A DNA stretch of 6,384 nt from JAFNGF01 sp964567045 (lineage in GTDB: Bacteria; Planctomycetota; Phycisphaerae; Sedimentisphaerales; Anaerobacaceae): positions 1-6,384 of the forward strand of contig CAZMLE010000145.1 of NCBI GenBank assembly GCA_964567045.1. The letters run 5' to 3'. A program made the position numbers and the translations under genes. Below, piece by piece: positions 1 through 5,366 of the stretch. The notes below the pieces were generated by a model. The model saw only the letters and a list, made by a program, of their open reading frames with translations. It had not been told where the DNA came from and did no database searches. Within the stretch, counting starts at the first letter, position 1; every line of letters starts with the position of its first letter.

Positions 1-260
1 GCCATCGGCCGTGATAAACGCACGATCACCGGAAGTGCAGCCAAACCCACGACACTCAGAACGGCCACATTGGCAACCGGGGACATCCACATCGTGTGAC
101 AGCGCAGATAAACAGTCCTGCCCCCAACGAGTCCTTTCGTCCGGAAGAAGGCGATCTCAGCCAGGCCCGAGAGCACCCCGAACCATATGACAAAGTACAG
201 CATGTCCCATGGCCGAAAACGGGCCTCCGGGCTGTCGATCTTTTGCTTGTTCTGCTTCAT
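1..260 (-). CDS. N-terminus of a membrane protein, possibly a membrane-anchored sulfatase (partial)
   Basis: The first 86 codons of a gene that runs off the left edge of the window. Seen: a polar N-terminus of about 18 residues, a hydrophobic span at about residues 20-38, a short loop with the pattern CHTMWMSPVAN at 54-64, and a second hydrophobic span at about 62-81. The ATG at 258-260 is chosen because a purine-rich Shine-Dalgarno stretch precedes it and it follows the stop of the upstream gene by only 29 bp, so it is probably co-transcribed with the two AP-superfamily genes. The loop with a WMxP pattern between two spans recalls the membrane domain at the front of some planctomycete sulfatase-like proteins, which would make this a third AP-superfamily enzyme. 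That assignment is from memory and the catalytic part lies outside the window. Any other multi-span membrane protein remains possible. The gene itself is well supported; the function is not. Confidence 0.7.
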   Translation of the reverse strand, partial: MKQNKQKIDSPEARFRPWDMLYFVIWFGVLSGLAEIAFFRTKGLVGGRTVYLRCHTMWMSPVANVAVLSVVGLAALPVIVRLSRPM

Positions 261-270
261 TCAGGCGGTT

Positions 271-278
271 TCCTTCCT
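271..278 (-). promoter_or_regulatory. Shine-Dalgarno site of the partial membrane-protein gene
   Basis: On the minus strand the sequence AGGAAGGA ends 10 bases before the ATG at 260. It lies in the 29-bp gap after the stop of the 484-residue phosphohydrolase and decides the start of the downstream partial gene, which is too short in this window to be called on length alone. Confidence 0.6.
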
Positions 279-289
279 CGCGATCAGCT

Positions 290-1744
290 TCAAATATACC
301 CCAGTCCGCGCAGCCGGTCGCGCACGATCGCCTCCTGATCCTCAGACAACTTCTCGGGCGGCCTTGACGCGCCGGAAACCCACGAGCGTCCCCGCATCGA
401 GTCCGGGACATCGTAGCCGGCCAGATCCAGCAACGTCGGAGATATGTCCAGCAGATGAACGCCTTTAATCTCTCCCGCTAATGGACAGTTCGGCGCCGCC
501 ATGATGAACGCGCCGAACTGAGCGTGATTGCAGTCATCCGGCCCAGTATCATTCTCCCGGACGTGAATCGTTGGGTAGCCCACGCCGCCGATCGACCTCC
601 AGTAGAGCCCGCCGAAATGGACTATCAGGTCCGGCGGGATACCGCGGATATCGCGGTATATCTGCTCCGGTTTGAATACGAGCGTGCCCAGCAGCTTGCC
701 GTCCGGGCCTTTGGTTTCCTCGAACCGGGCCTTAATCTCGTCGCGCACTTTTAGACAGTGCTGCGGCTCGATCGTGCCGTTCGGCTCACGGCCCTTGACG
801 TTGAGGAACAATCGCGCGTAGTACCCCCCCTCACTCCAGCATGTGGTCTCCTGCCAGTTCACGTCCAGCTTGGCTAACGGCGTGACCTTCTCAGGGTAGT
901 GATTGAGGACCAGCAGCCCCTCCCGGACCAACCATTCGTTAACGCAGAATCCCCCATCCAGGCGCTGGGCCCCATGATCAGAGGCTACGAGGACGATGGT
1001 ATCTTTGTCGATCAGTTCCAGCAGCGAGCCGATTTCCTCATCGAGATATCGGTAATACTCGCGAATGGTGTTCTGATGGGGATCGCCGCGCTGGTGCAGA
1101 ACGTGCTGTGGATCGTGGGCTTTCCAGAACCCGTGGTGCATGCGGTCCGGGCCCATCTCCACAAGCTGGAAGAAGTCCCACTCGCACTGCTGCATCAGGT
1201 GGCGGACAACCTGAAAGTGCTTCCGGCTCATCTGGTAGATCTGATCCTTCAGCCAGTCCTTGTTGTCGGTCCGAAAGCCGGTTACATCGACGGGGTACTT
1301 CCCAACGAGCCGTCGAATCTCTTCGCTCGTTTCGGGCGGGTGCGTGAAAACCGTCTCGGTGGTGTCCGGAGTCATAAAACAGCCGACGCTCACGCCGTTA
1401 ATCTTGCGGGGGGGATAGCCGGGCGGAACGCCGACCAGCACTGACCGCTTGCCCTCGCGGGCGATCTGATCCCAGATCGCCAACTCCCGGATCGCTCTGG
1501 AGTCGACGATATTCATCGCAGCGTAGCTATGATCGGTGCGGTTGCGAAATCCGTAGACCCCGAGTGAGCCGGGATCCTGGCTGGTGGCCATGCACATCCA
1601 GGCCGGAACGGTGATCGGCGGGACGATGCTTTCCAATCGACCATAGCATCCCATTTCCATCAGGAGGCGGATATTGACCAGAGACTCATCGCCGAACAGC
1701 AGTTCCGGCGCTGCACAGTCCAGTCCGATTACGAGTATCTTCAT
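290..1744 (-). CDS. alkaline-phosphatase-superfamily phosphohydrolase/phosphodiesterase (COG3379-like), 484 aa
   Basis: A predicted two-metal hydrolase of the type I phosphodiesterase/nucleotide pyrophosphatase branch of the alkaline phosphatase superfamily. Visible signature, in order: first metal ligand D9 in the N-terminal strand (VIGLDC), likely nucleophile T45 in TVPAWMCMATS, a conserved GVPPGYPP stretch at 105-112, metal-ligand pair D200/H204 in GPDRMHH, D256-H257 in SDHG, and a late H407. The C-terminal tail SEDQEAIVRDRLRGLGYI is common at the end of such hydrolases. No signal peptide or membrane span is seen, so it is probably cytoplasmic. The reading frame is open back to 1906, but the ATG at 1744 is chosen: it starts directly with the core strand MKILVIGLD, overlaps the upstream stop as ATGA, and has AAGGAG 10 bases ahead. 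It is about 130 residues shorter than its upstream paralogue, mainly because it lacks the insert between nucleophile and DxxxH. Substrate unknown; the glycosyltransferase context suggests a phosphorylated sugar, lipid-linked sugar or glycan substituent. Confidence 0.9.
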   Translation of the reverse strand: MKILVIGLDCAAPELLFGDESLVNIRLLMEMGCYGRLESIVPPITVPAWMCMATSQDPGSLGVYGFRNRTDHSYAAMNIVDSRAIRELAIWDQIAREGKRSVLVGVPPGYPPRKINGVSVGCFMTPDTTETVFTHPPETSEEIRRLVGKYPVDVTGFRTDNKDWLKDQIYQMSRKHFQVVRHLMQQCEWDFFQLVEMGPDRMHHGFWKAHDPQHVLHQRGDPHQNTIREYYRYLDEEIGSLLELIDKDTIVLVASDHGAQRLDGGFCVNEWLVREGLLVLNHYPEKVTPLAKLDVNWQETTCWSEGGYYARLFLNVKGREPNGTIEPQHCLKVRDEIKARFEETKGPDGKLLGTLVFKPEQIYRDIRGIPPDLIVHFGGLYWRSIGGVGYPTIHVRENDTGPDDCNHAQFGAFIMAAPNCPLAGEIKGVHLLDISPTLLDLAGYDVPDSMRGRSWVSGASRPPEKLSEDQEAIVRDRLRGLGYI

Positions 1745-3588
1745 AACAGCAGGTCTCCTTTCATTTGTTCGGGCACCGGCACGCCTATTGCGGCGAGGAT
1801 TGTCGGCGCAAGGTCTTCCATGCTCGGCTGGCTGTCGTGAAACTGGCGATTCATCAGCAAGACGCCCGGCACCAAGTCGGGGTCTATGATGTGGTCGCCA
1901 CTCCACGCTCTGGTGTTGTCCTCAAAGAGGCAGTTTCCTGCTCCGCCCAGCGGCGTTGCCCAGGACGCTCGGTACCCTGACTCGAAACCGACAATCAGAT
2001 CGGGCGCCTCGTTGAGGAAGGGCCCTTCGTATACTTCCTCCCGTCGCACCACCCGACGGACCGCCCGACTGCCCCGTTCAGCGTCCCGGAGCCCGGTCAG
2101 CCCTTGAACAATCGCGGCGGAGGTCGCATCGGCCTGGTCTTCATCGAGGATACCGTTGGCCTCACGTCCCCGCCGATTGAGGTAGATGCTTCCGAAGCCC
2201 AAGGCATAGGCCTTCGTCCGGTCCCAGTCGACATTTCGCAGCAGGTGCCGCTCTTCGGCCGGCCGGGAGTCGCCCTTGAAGGCGAGCAGCCCCTTTTCGA
2301 ACAGCCACGTGTTCAGGTGCATGCCTCTCCGGAAGCTGCTGAATCCATGATCGCTGAGCACGAGCAGAAGCGTCCGCTCATTTGCGCGTTGAGCGACACG
2401 CCCGACGATCGCGTCGCAATCGCGGTAGTGCTGCTCGATAGCCTGATGAAAGTCGCCGGCCCGGGCGATTCTGTTGGCCCGATGATCCTCTTCACGGAAT
2501 CGCCAGAACATGTGCTGGATCCGATCCGGCGTGTCGAAGAGGCAATACAGCAGCCCTTTGTCCAGGCGGTCGATCTCATGTGAGAGCATGTCCTCGCGTT
2601 CGCGGAGCACCTGTGTGCATTGGTCAAGGTAGGCCGACTCGTCGATACGCCCGTTGTTCAAGGCTGTGTACTCCTCGGCCATTCCCGTCGTGTAGAAAGT
2701 GCCGATCGTCTCCTGTAGTTGCCGTGCATAATCGTGCGGCGAGCTGACTGGGAACAAAGGCTTGCGGGGATCGAAGTTCACCGGCGAGGCATAGATCTCG
2801 ACCTGCGGCTCCAGCCGACACAGATAGAACCGTACGCAGCCGTACACAGAAGTGAGGATCCCCGCCTTGAAGCAAGCATGCAGCCACTCACTCCACCGGC
2901 CACACTCAACCGTGACCTCCCCCGGCTCGCCGTGGCTTCGAATCGTGACACGCCGCGAGGTGTGGTCCACCTCTACGTCGATGGGAAACCGAATGTCTTC
3001 GCGGGTTCTGGGATTTCGTGGACCAATAACGTGGGTCTGGAAGCGGCCGTTGGAGCCGGACAGTCGCACCACGTTCTCATCTTCACGTGCTGTCACATTG
3101 TCGGCCTGGGTATAGAATGTTCCGGTTCCCAGCCCGCCTCGCAGGTCCGGCACGCCCATCCCGGAGAGCATCCGTCCAGAGGTCTCATCCGGCGGGTAGG
3201 TGCAGGGGCAGCGGAGCACTGTCGACGGAACACCTGCCCCGGAAAGGACGCACCAAAGCGGCGTGCCGCCGCGCAGATTCACTGCTTTGGGCCGGACGAA
3301 CGGATTCTTCTGCTCGTAACGGTTCAATGCCAGATTCGGCAAGTACGTCTGGGGATCGCGCCGGATGAAATCGAATATCCCGTGTCCGCCGGGATTTGTT
3401 CCAGTGGCAAACGTGGACCAGGCCGTAGGGGTCTGCGCCGGCCAGGTTGTGCCAAGCCTGGCGTAGCCGCCTCGCCTCCTCAACTCAGCCAGGTTGGGTA
3501 GGGCCCCGGCGTCGAGCATCGACTCGACGATGGTCGGTTCCAGACCGTCGAGACCGATCACGATGATCCGATTGATTCGTTCGGTCAT
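1741..3588 (-). CDS. alkaline-phosphatase-superfamily phosphohydrolase/phosphodiesterase (COG3379-like), 615 aa
   Basis: Larger paralogue of the gene that follows it. Seen: N-terminal strand IIVIGLDGLEP with metal ligand D14; nucleophile region TPTAWSTFATGTNPGGHG (T53 aligns with the catalytic Thr of nucleotide pyrophosphatases); a conserved CPCTYPP and SGMGVPDLRG block at 127-151; the DxxxH pair D355/H359 in DTPDRIQHMFW; D413-H414 in SDHGF; and the last ligand H566 in GDHIIDPD. A complete ligand set predicts an active two-metal phosphohydrolase or phosphotransferase. Residues about 155-330 form an insert with a strand-rich part (about 200-270, including GRWSEW), which I recall as usual in COG3379 proteins. 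It has no signal peptide and no clear membrane span. The start overlaps the stop of the small membrane-protein gene by four bases (ATGA, 3585-3588) without a good Shine-Dalgarno of its own, so translation is probably coupled. Its own stop overlaps the next start the same way. The exact substrate cannot be read from sequence. Confidence 0.92.
   Translation of the reverse strand: MTERINRIIVIGLDGLEPTIVESMLDAGALPNLAELRRRGGYARLGTTWPAQTPTAWSTFATGTNPGGHGIFDFIRRDPQTYLPNLALNRYEQKNPFVRPKAVNLRGGTPLWCVLSGAGVPSTVLRCPCTYPPDETSGRMLSGMGVPDLRGGLGTGTFYTQADNVTAREDENVVRLSGSNGRFQTHVIGPRNPRTREDIRFPIDVEVDHTSRRVTIRSHGEPGEVTVECGRWSEWLHACFKAGILTSVYGCVRFYLCRLEPQVEIYASPVNFDPRKPLFPVSSPHDYARQLQETIGTFYTTGMAEEYTALNNGRIDESAYLDQCTQVLREREDMLSHEIDRLDKGLLYCLFDTPDRIQHMFWRFREEDHRANRIARAGDFHQAIEQHYRDCDAIVGRVAQRANERTLLLVLSDHGFSSFRRGMHLNTWLFEKGLLAFKGDSRPAEERHLLRNVDWDRTKAYALGFGSIYLNRRGREANGILDEDQADATSAAIVQGLTGLRDAERGSRAVRRVVRREEVYEGPFLNEAPDLIVGFESGYRASWATPLGGAGNCLFEDNTRAWSGDHIIDPDLVPGVLLMNRQFHDSQPSMEDLAPTILAAIGVPVPEQMKGDLLL
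1755..1760 (-). promoter_or_regulatory. Shine-Dalgarno site fixing the 1744 start
   Basis: On the minus strand AAGGAG lies 10 bases before the ATG at 1744, inside the last codons of the upstream 615-residue gene. It supports the 484-residue product over the in-frame extension to 1906, whose extra 54 residues are Arg/Pro-rich and look like an antiparallel or out-of-frame artefact. Confidence 0.7.
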
Positions 3589-3866
3589 TCCGTTGCGTCT
3601 CTGTCGCCTTCTCGGACAGGCCTCTTCACCAACACCGTGCCGTCAGCCCTCGGCTTCTTCGCCTTCGGATCGATCGGAATAGCCGTCTTGGCATCTACGT
3701 TTTTCCGCTTACGGCAGAAGATCGCGCCAAACATTCGACGGATCAACTGGAAAACGTACCTCCAGAACATCAGGATGAAACCCATGACTGCCGCGAGCAC
3801 CGAGGCGAGTGGAAGCATCGTTTCCGGCCCGATATAGCATAGCAACATTGGTATCAAGTTATACAT
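3585..3866 (-). CDS. small single-span membrane protein with an IGPE motif, 93 aa
   Basis: Not a protein of known function. Seen: a short N-terminus with YIGPE at residues 11-15, one hydrophobic segment at about 16-36, then aromatic and basic residues (FWRYVFQLIRR, CRKRK) and a hydrophilic, charged tail from about 52 to 93 with a Lys/Pro/Asp-rich character. The layout fits an inner-membrane protein with its basic tail in the cytoplasm. The start at 3866 is supported by AGGAG six bases upstream; the Met at residue 7 is less likely. The stop overlaps the start of the 615-residue phosphohydrolase (ATGA), which strongly links the two. The YIGPE-plus-span arrangement resembles short YxGP/YxDPG-type membrane segments that I recall beside, or fused in front of, AP-superfamily proteins, so a role as membrane tether or partner for the soluble enzymes is plausible. 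That role is inference. Confidence 0.82.
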   Translation of the reverse strand: MYNLIPMLLCYIGPETMLPLASVLAAVMGFILMFWRYVFQLIRRMFGAIFCRKRKNVDAKTAIPIDPKAKKPRADGTVLVKRPVREGDRDATE

Positions 3867-4143
3867 GTCGAACTCCTGATCAAGCTGGTTTGAACACCAA
3901 AAGAACGAGAGAATTTGAATGTGATTGCCCCGGAGAAATCTCGGGCATCCAGGAAACCGACCCAGTCAAACCTTTTCTCCAATTCCCTCACTTGGCCGAG
4001 GCGATCGTCGTATGGAACGACGCATTCCAGGTCGATTCCCTCTGCGCCACGATGGAGCTTCGTCAGGCAGTCATCCATTGCGCTTGTGGTGCCCGAGGTC
4101 AGGCATATCGCCACCGACAGTTCGGGTTTGGCTCTGGAGCCAT
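3854..4143 (-). pseudogene. remnant of a GT-A-type glycosyltransferase gene (frameshifted and truncated)
   Basis: An ATG at 4143 reads MAPEP and then leaves frame. Restoring one A in the run AAA at 4127-4129 would give MAPEPKPELSVAICLTSG and continue smoothly. The downstream frame then shows an alternating pattern expected for the start of a GT-A fold: strand (LSVAICLTSG), helix (AMDDCLTKLHRGA), strand (DLECVVPYDDRLG), helix (QVRELEKRF), strand (VGFLDARDF). After about 3930 the sequence turns AT-rich, codon use changes, the similarity to a protein fades, and the frame stops at 3854 inside the next gene. Only some 70 codons of what would usually be a gene of 250-350 codons are left, and the DxD region is missing. 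It sits 41 bp after the GT2 gene, where another cluster glycosyltransferase would be expected. Alternative: a short translated ORF from the GTG at 4114. A sequencing error could explain the frameshift but not the truncation. Confidence 0.5.
3873..3877 (-). promoter_or_regulatory. Shine-Dalgarno site of the small membrane-protein gene
   Basis: AGGAG on the minus strand, six bases before the ATG at 3866. It is the strongest ribosome-binding site of the AP module, as expected if the following genes are translated by coupling through ATGA overlaps. Confidence 0.7.
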
Positions 4144-4184
4144 GACGCTCACAGACAGATCGTCCACTGCAGAACTCGAAAGCA

Positions 4185-5261
4185 CTACAAAGGGGTGACC
4201 TTTGCCCTCAGGCCAGCCCAGCGCGCCTGCAAGTGCTTTATCATCCCGAGTGGAACTGACAATCCGCAGCAAACGAAGTACAGCCAGTGGAGCGGCCACG
4301 CACAGGCTGCAAACCAAAGCCCTTGGCGCAGGGCAAGAAAACGGTAGAAGTCGATATTCAACAGCGTCACTGCGATTATGGCGGCAGCAGTGCCGATCAG
4401 CGCCGACGGCCACCAGATTGCCAGCACGACAAGGGCGCAGGCGGCGAAGACCAGTCCAACACTCAGCCGCTGCGACCAGGTTACGTTGAGGGTCTTGACG
4501 GCCTTGCCGCTGCGCAACATCAGATCGATCCAAGGTATGCCCCGTTGGCATACGTCCGTCTTGACCATGTTGGAGAAGGACCAGCGTTTTAGATGCTTGC
4601 ACTGGATCGTCGGGTCGAGCACGATCCGGCCGCCATCGGCCGCCACCCAGGTTCCCAACTCGATGTCCTCGATCGCCGGGCGGCGATAGCGCTGCTCGTC
4701 AAATCCGCCGTACCTGATGAAAACGTCGCGCCGCATCGCCCCGCAACCGGACCAGAAGGTCGCAACCTGCCCGGCAGATTGGCAATGCGTGTAATGGTGA
4801 AACATGTTCCGATACTGCGAGAAGAAGCCGGGATCTGCCGGGGCGTCGTCATATGTGCCGATGACAGCGGCGAGGTCCTGGTCCGCGGCGAAGTTCTGCA
4901 TGACTCGCTCAATGGCGTCCGGATGAACACATACGTCCGCATCGACGAAAATGACGAATTCGCTCTCAGTTTGCTGGACGCCCCGATTCCTCGCTCGAGC
5001 CGGCCCGCAGGGTCCATCGATCCGAAGGTACCGGTAACCGAAGCGGTCCACCAGGGGCTTGATGGCCTCGGTGGAGCCGTCATCGACGACCAGCACATCA
5101 AAGTGCGTATACGTCGACCGGGCCAGAGCCTCGAGACAATGTTCCAGGTCCCTCCCGGCGTTATATGCCGGCACGACCACCATGAACCTGGCCGACTCCG
5201 CCGGGCTAGAGCGGTCGGGCCCTCTAATTGCCGATGGGGTAGTTTGACGGTTCACGTCCAT
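4185..5261 (-). CDS. family 2 glycosyltransferase with C-terminal membrane segments, 358 aa
   Basis: A GT-A-fold enzyme that transfers a sugar from a nucleotide-sugar donor, probably to a membrane-linked acceptor on the cytoplasmic face. Seen: MVVVPAYNAG at 27-36 (first strand and nucleotide-binding turn), DDGS at 60-63, GPARARNRG at 86-94, the DxD metal site D107-A108-D109, GGFDE at 185-189, and the ED pair E198-D199, the probable catalytic base region. Then follow KHLKRWS at 222-228 and about three hydrophobic segments (roughly 266-283, 285-302, 315-340). This matches a complete single-domain GT2 with a membrane-bound tail. The ATG at 5261 is the first possible start after an in-frame TAA, but no Shine-Dalgarno precedes it; the upstream bases are instead part of an inverted repeat. 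The N-terminal 25 residues are polar and poorly structured. Neighbours indicate polysaccharide or glycolipid assembly; the sugar specificity cannot be read. Confidence 0.93.
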   Translation of the reverse strand: MDVNRQTTPSAIRGPDRSSPAESARFMVVVPAYNAGRDLEHCLEALARSTYTHFDVLVVDDGSTEAIKPLVDRFGYRYLRIDGPCGPARARNRGVQQTESEFVIFVDADVCVHPDAIERVMQNFAADQDLAAVIGTYDDAPADPGFFSQYRNMFHHYTHCQSAGQVATFWSGCGAMRRDVFIRYGGFDEQRYRRPAIEDIELGTWVAADGGRIVLDPTIQCKHLKRWSFSNMVKTDVCQRGIPWIDLMLRSGKAVKTLNVTWSQRLSVGLVFAACALVVLAIWWPSALIGTAAAIIAVTLLNIDFYRFLALRQGLWFAACAWPLHWLYFVCCGLSVPLGMIKHLQARWAGLRAKVTPL

Positions 5262-5267
5262 TTGATC

Positions 5268-5320
5268 GCTAAGGAGTTATCACTGTTCAAGCCGCCTGCC
5301 TTAGCTGGGCGGAGTTGAAC
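5268..5320 (-). promoter_or_regulatory. candidate structured leader (hairpin/pseudoknot) before the GT2 gene
   Basis: In the minus-strand RNA, GUUCAA (5320-5315) and CCGCC, read on the plus strand at 5292-5296 against GGCGG at 5308-5312, form a two-part stem of 6 and 5 base pairs around a 1x2 internal loop, closing with UUGAAC at 5290-5285. The 11-base loop contains GCUAAGG (5305-5299), perfectly complementary to CCUUAGC at 5274-5268, which ends six bases before the ATG of the GT2 gene. Together these give an H-type pseudoknot that would occupy the place of the missing Shine-Dalgarno site. There is no U-tract after the stem, so it is not an intrinsic terminator. It does not match a riboswitch class that I can name. 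Confidence 0.3.
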
Positions 5321-5340
5321 CTGCGTGTCTTGTCCTTCAT
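5287..5340 (-). CDS. possible 17-codon leader ORF
   Basis: ATG at 5340 to TGA at 5287-5289 would encode MKDKTRRFNSAQLRQAA, a basic peptide. A GGAG at 5349-5352 lies eight bases before the ATG, a better ribosome-binding site than the one of the GT2 gene downstream. The ORF fills half of the gap between the GT4 stop and the GT2 start. Its last codons and stop fall inside the hairpin described separately, so translation of it would open that structure. No run of a single regulatory amino acid is seen. It may simply be chance; an ORF this short has no statistical support alone. Confidence 0.25.
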   Translation of the reverse strand: MKDKTRRFNSAQLRQAA

Positions 5341-5366
5341 GCGTCCGTCTCCACTGTACAGAGAAC

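Noticed and set aside
899..1444. 181-codon open frame on the plus strand
   Set aside because: It lies wholly antisense to the 484-residue phosphohydrolase, which has all its family motifs; the plus-strand product shows no recognisable domain. High GC content makes such shadow frames common.
1745..1906. 54-residue N-terminal extension of the 484-residue phosphohydrolase
   Set aside because: The extra residues are Arg/Pro-rich and overlap the conserved end of the upstream gene; the 1744 ATG has a good Shine-Dalgarno, an ATGA overlap, and begins directly at the first core strand.
2719..3501. 260-codon open frame on the plus strand
   Set aside because: Antisense to the 615-residue phosphohydrolase; the product is low in structure and shows no motif or upstream ribosome-binding site that I can support.
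3867..3935. Promoter in the AT-rich stretch before the small membrane-protein gene
   Set aside because: The stretch is richer in A/T than its surroundings, but I could not find a convincing -35/-10 pair; it is equally well explained as unconstrained remnant of the decayed gene.
4593..5318. 241-codon open frame on the plus strand
   Set aside because: Antisense to the GT2 gene whose DDGS, DxD and ED motifs are clear; it merely mirrors that coding sequence.
5285..5320. Intrinsic terminator after the GT4 gene
   Set aside because: The stem is interrupted and the minus-strand sequence after it (AGTGATAACTCC) has no U-tract.
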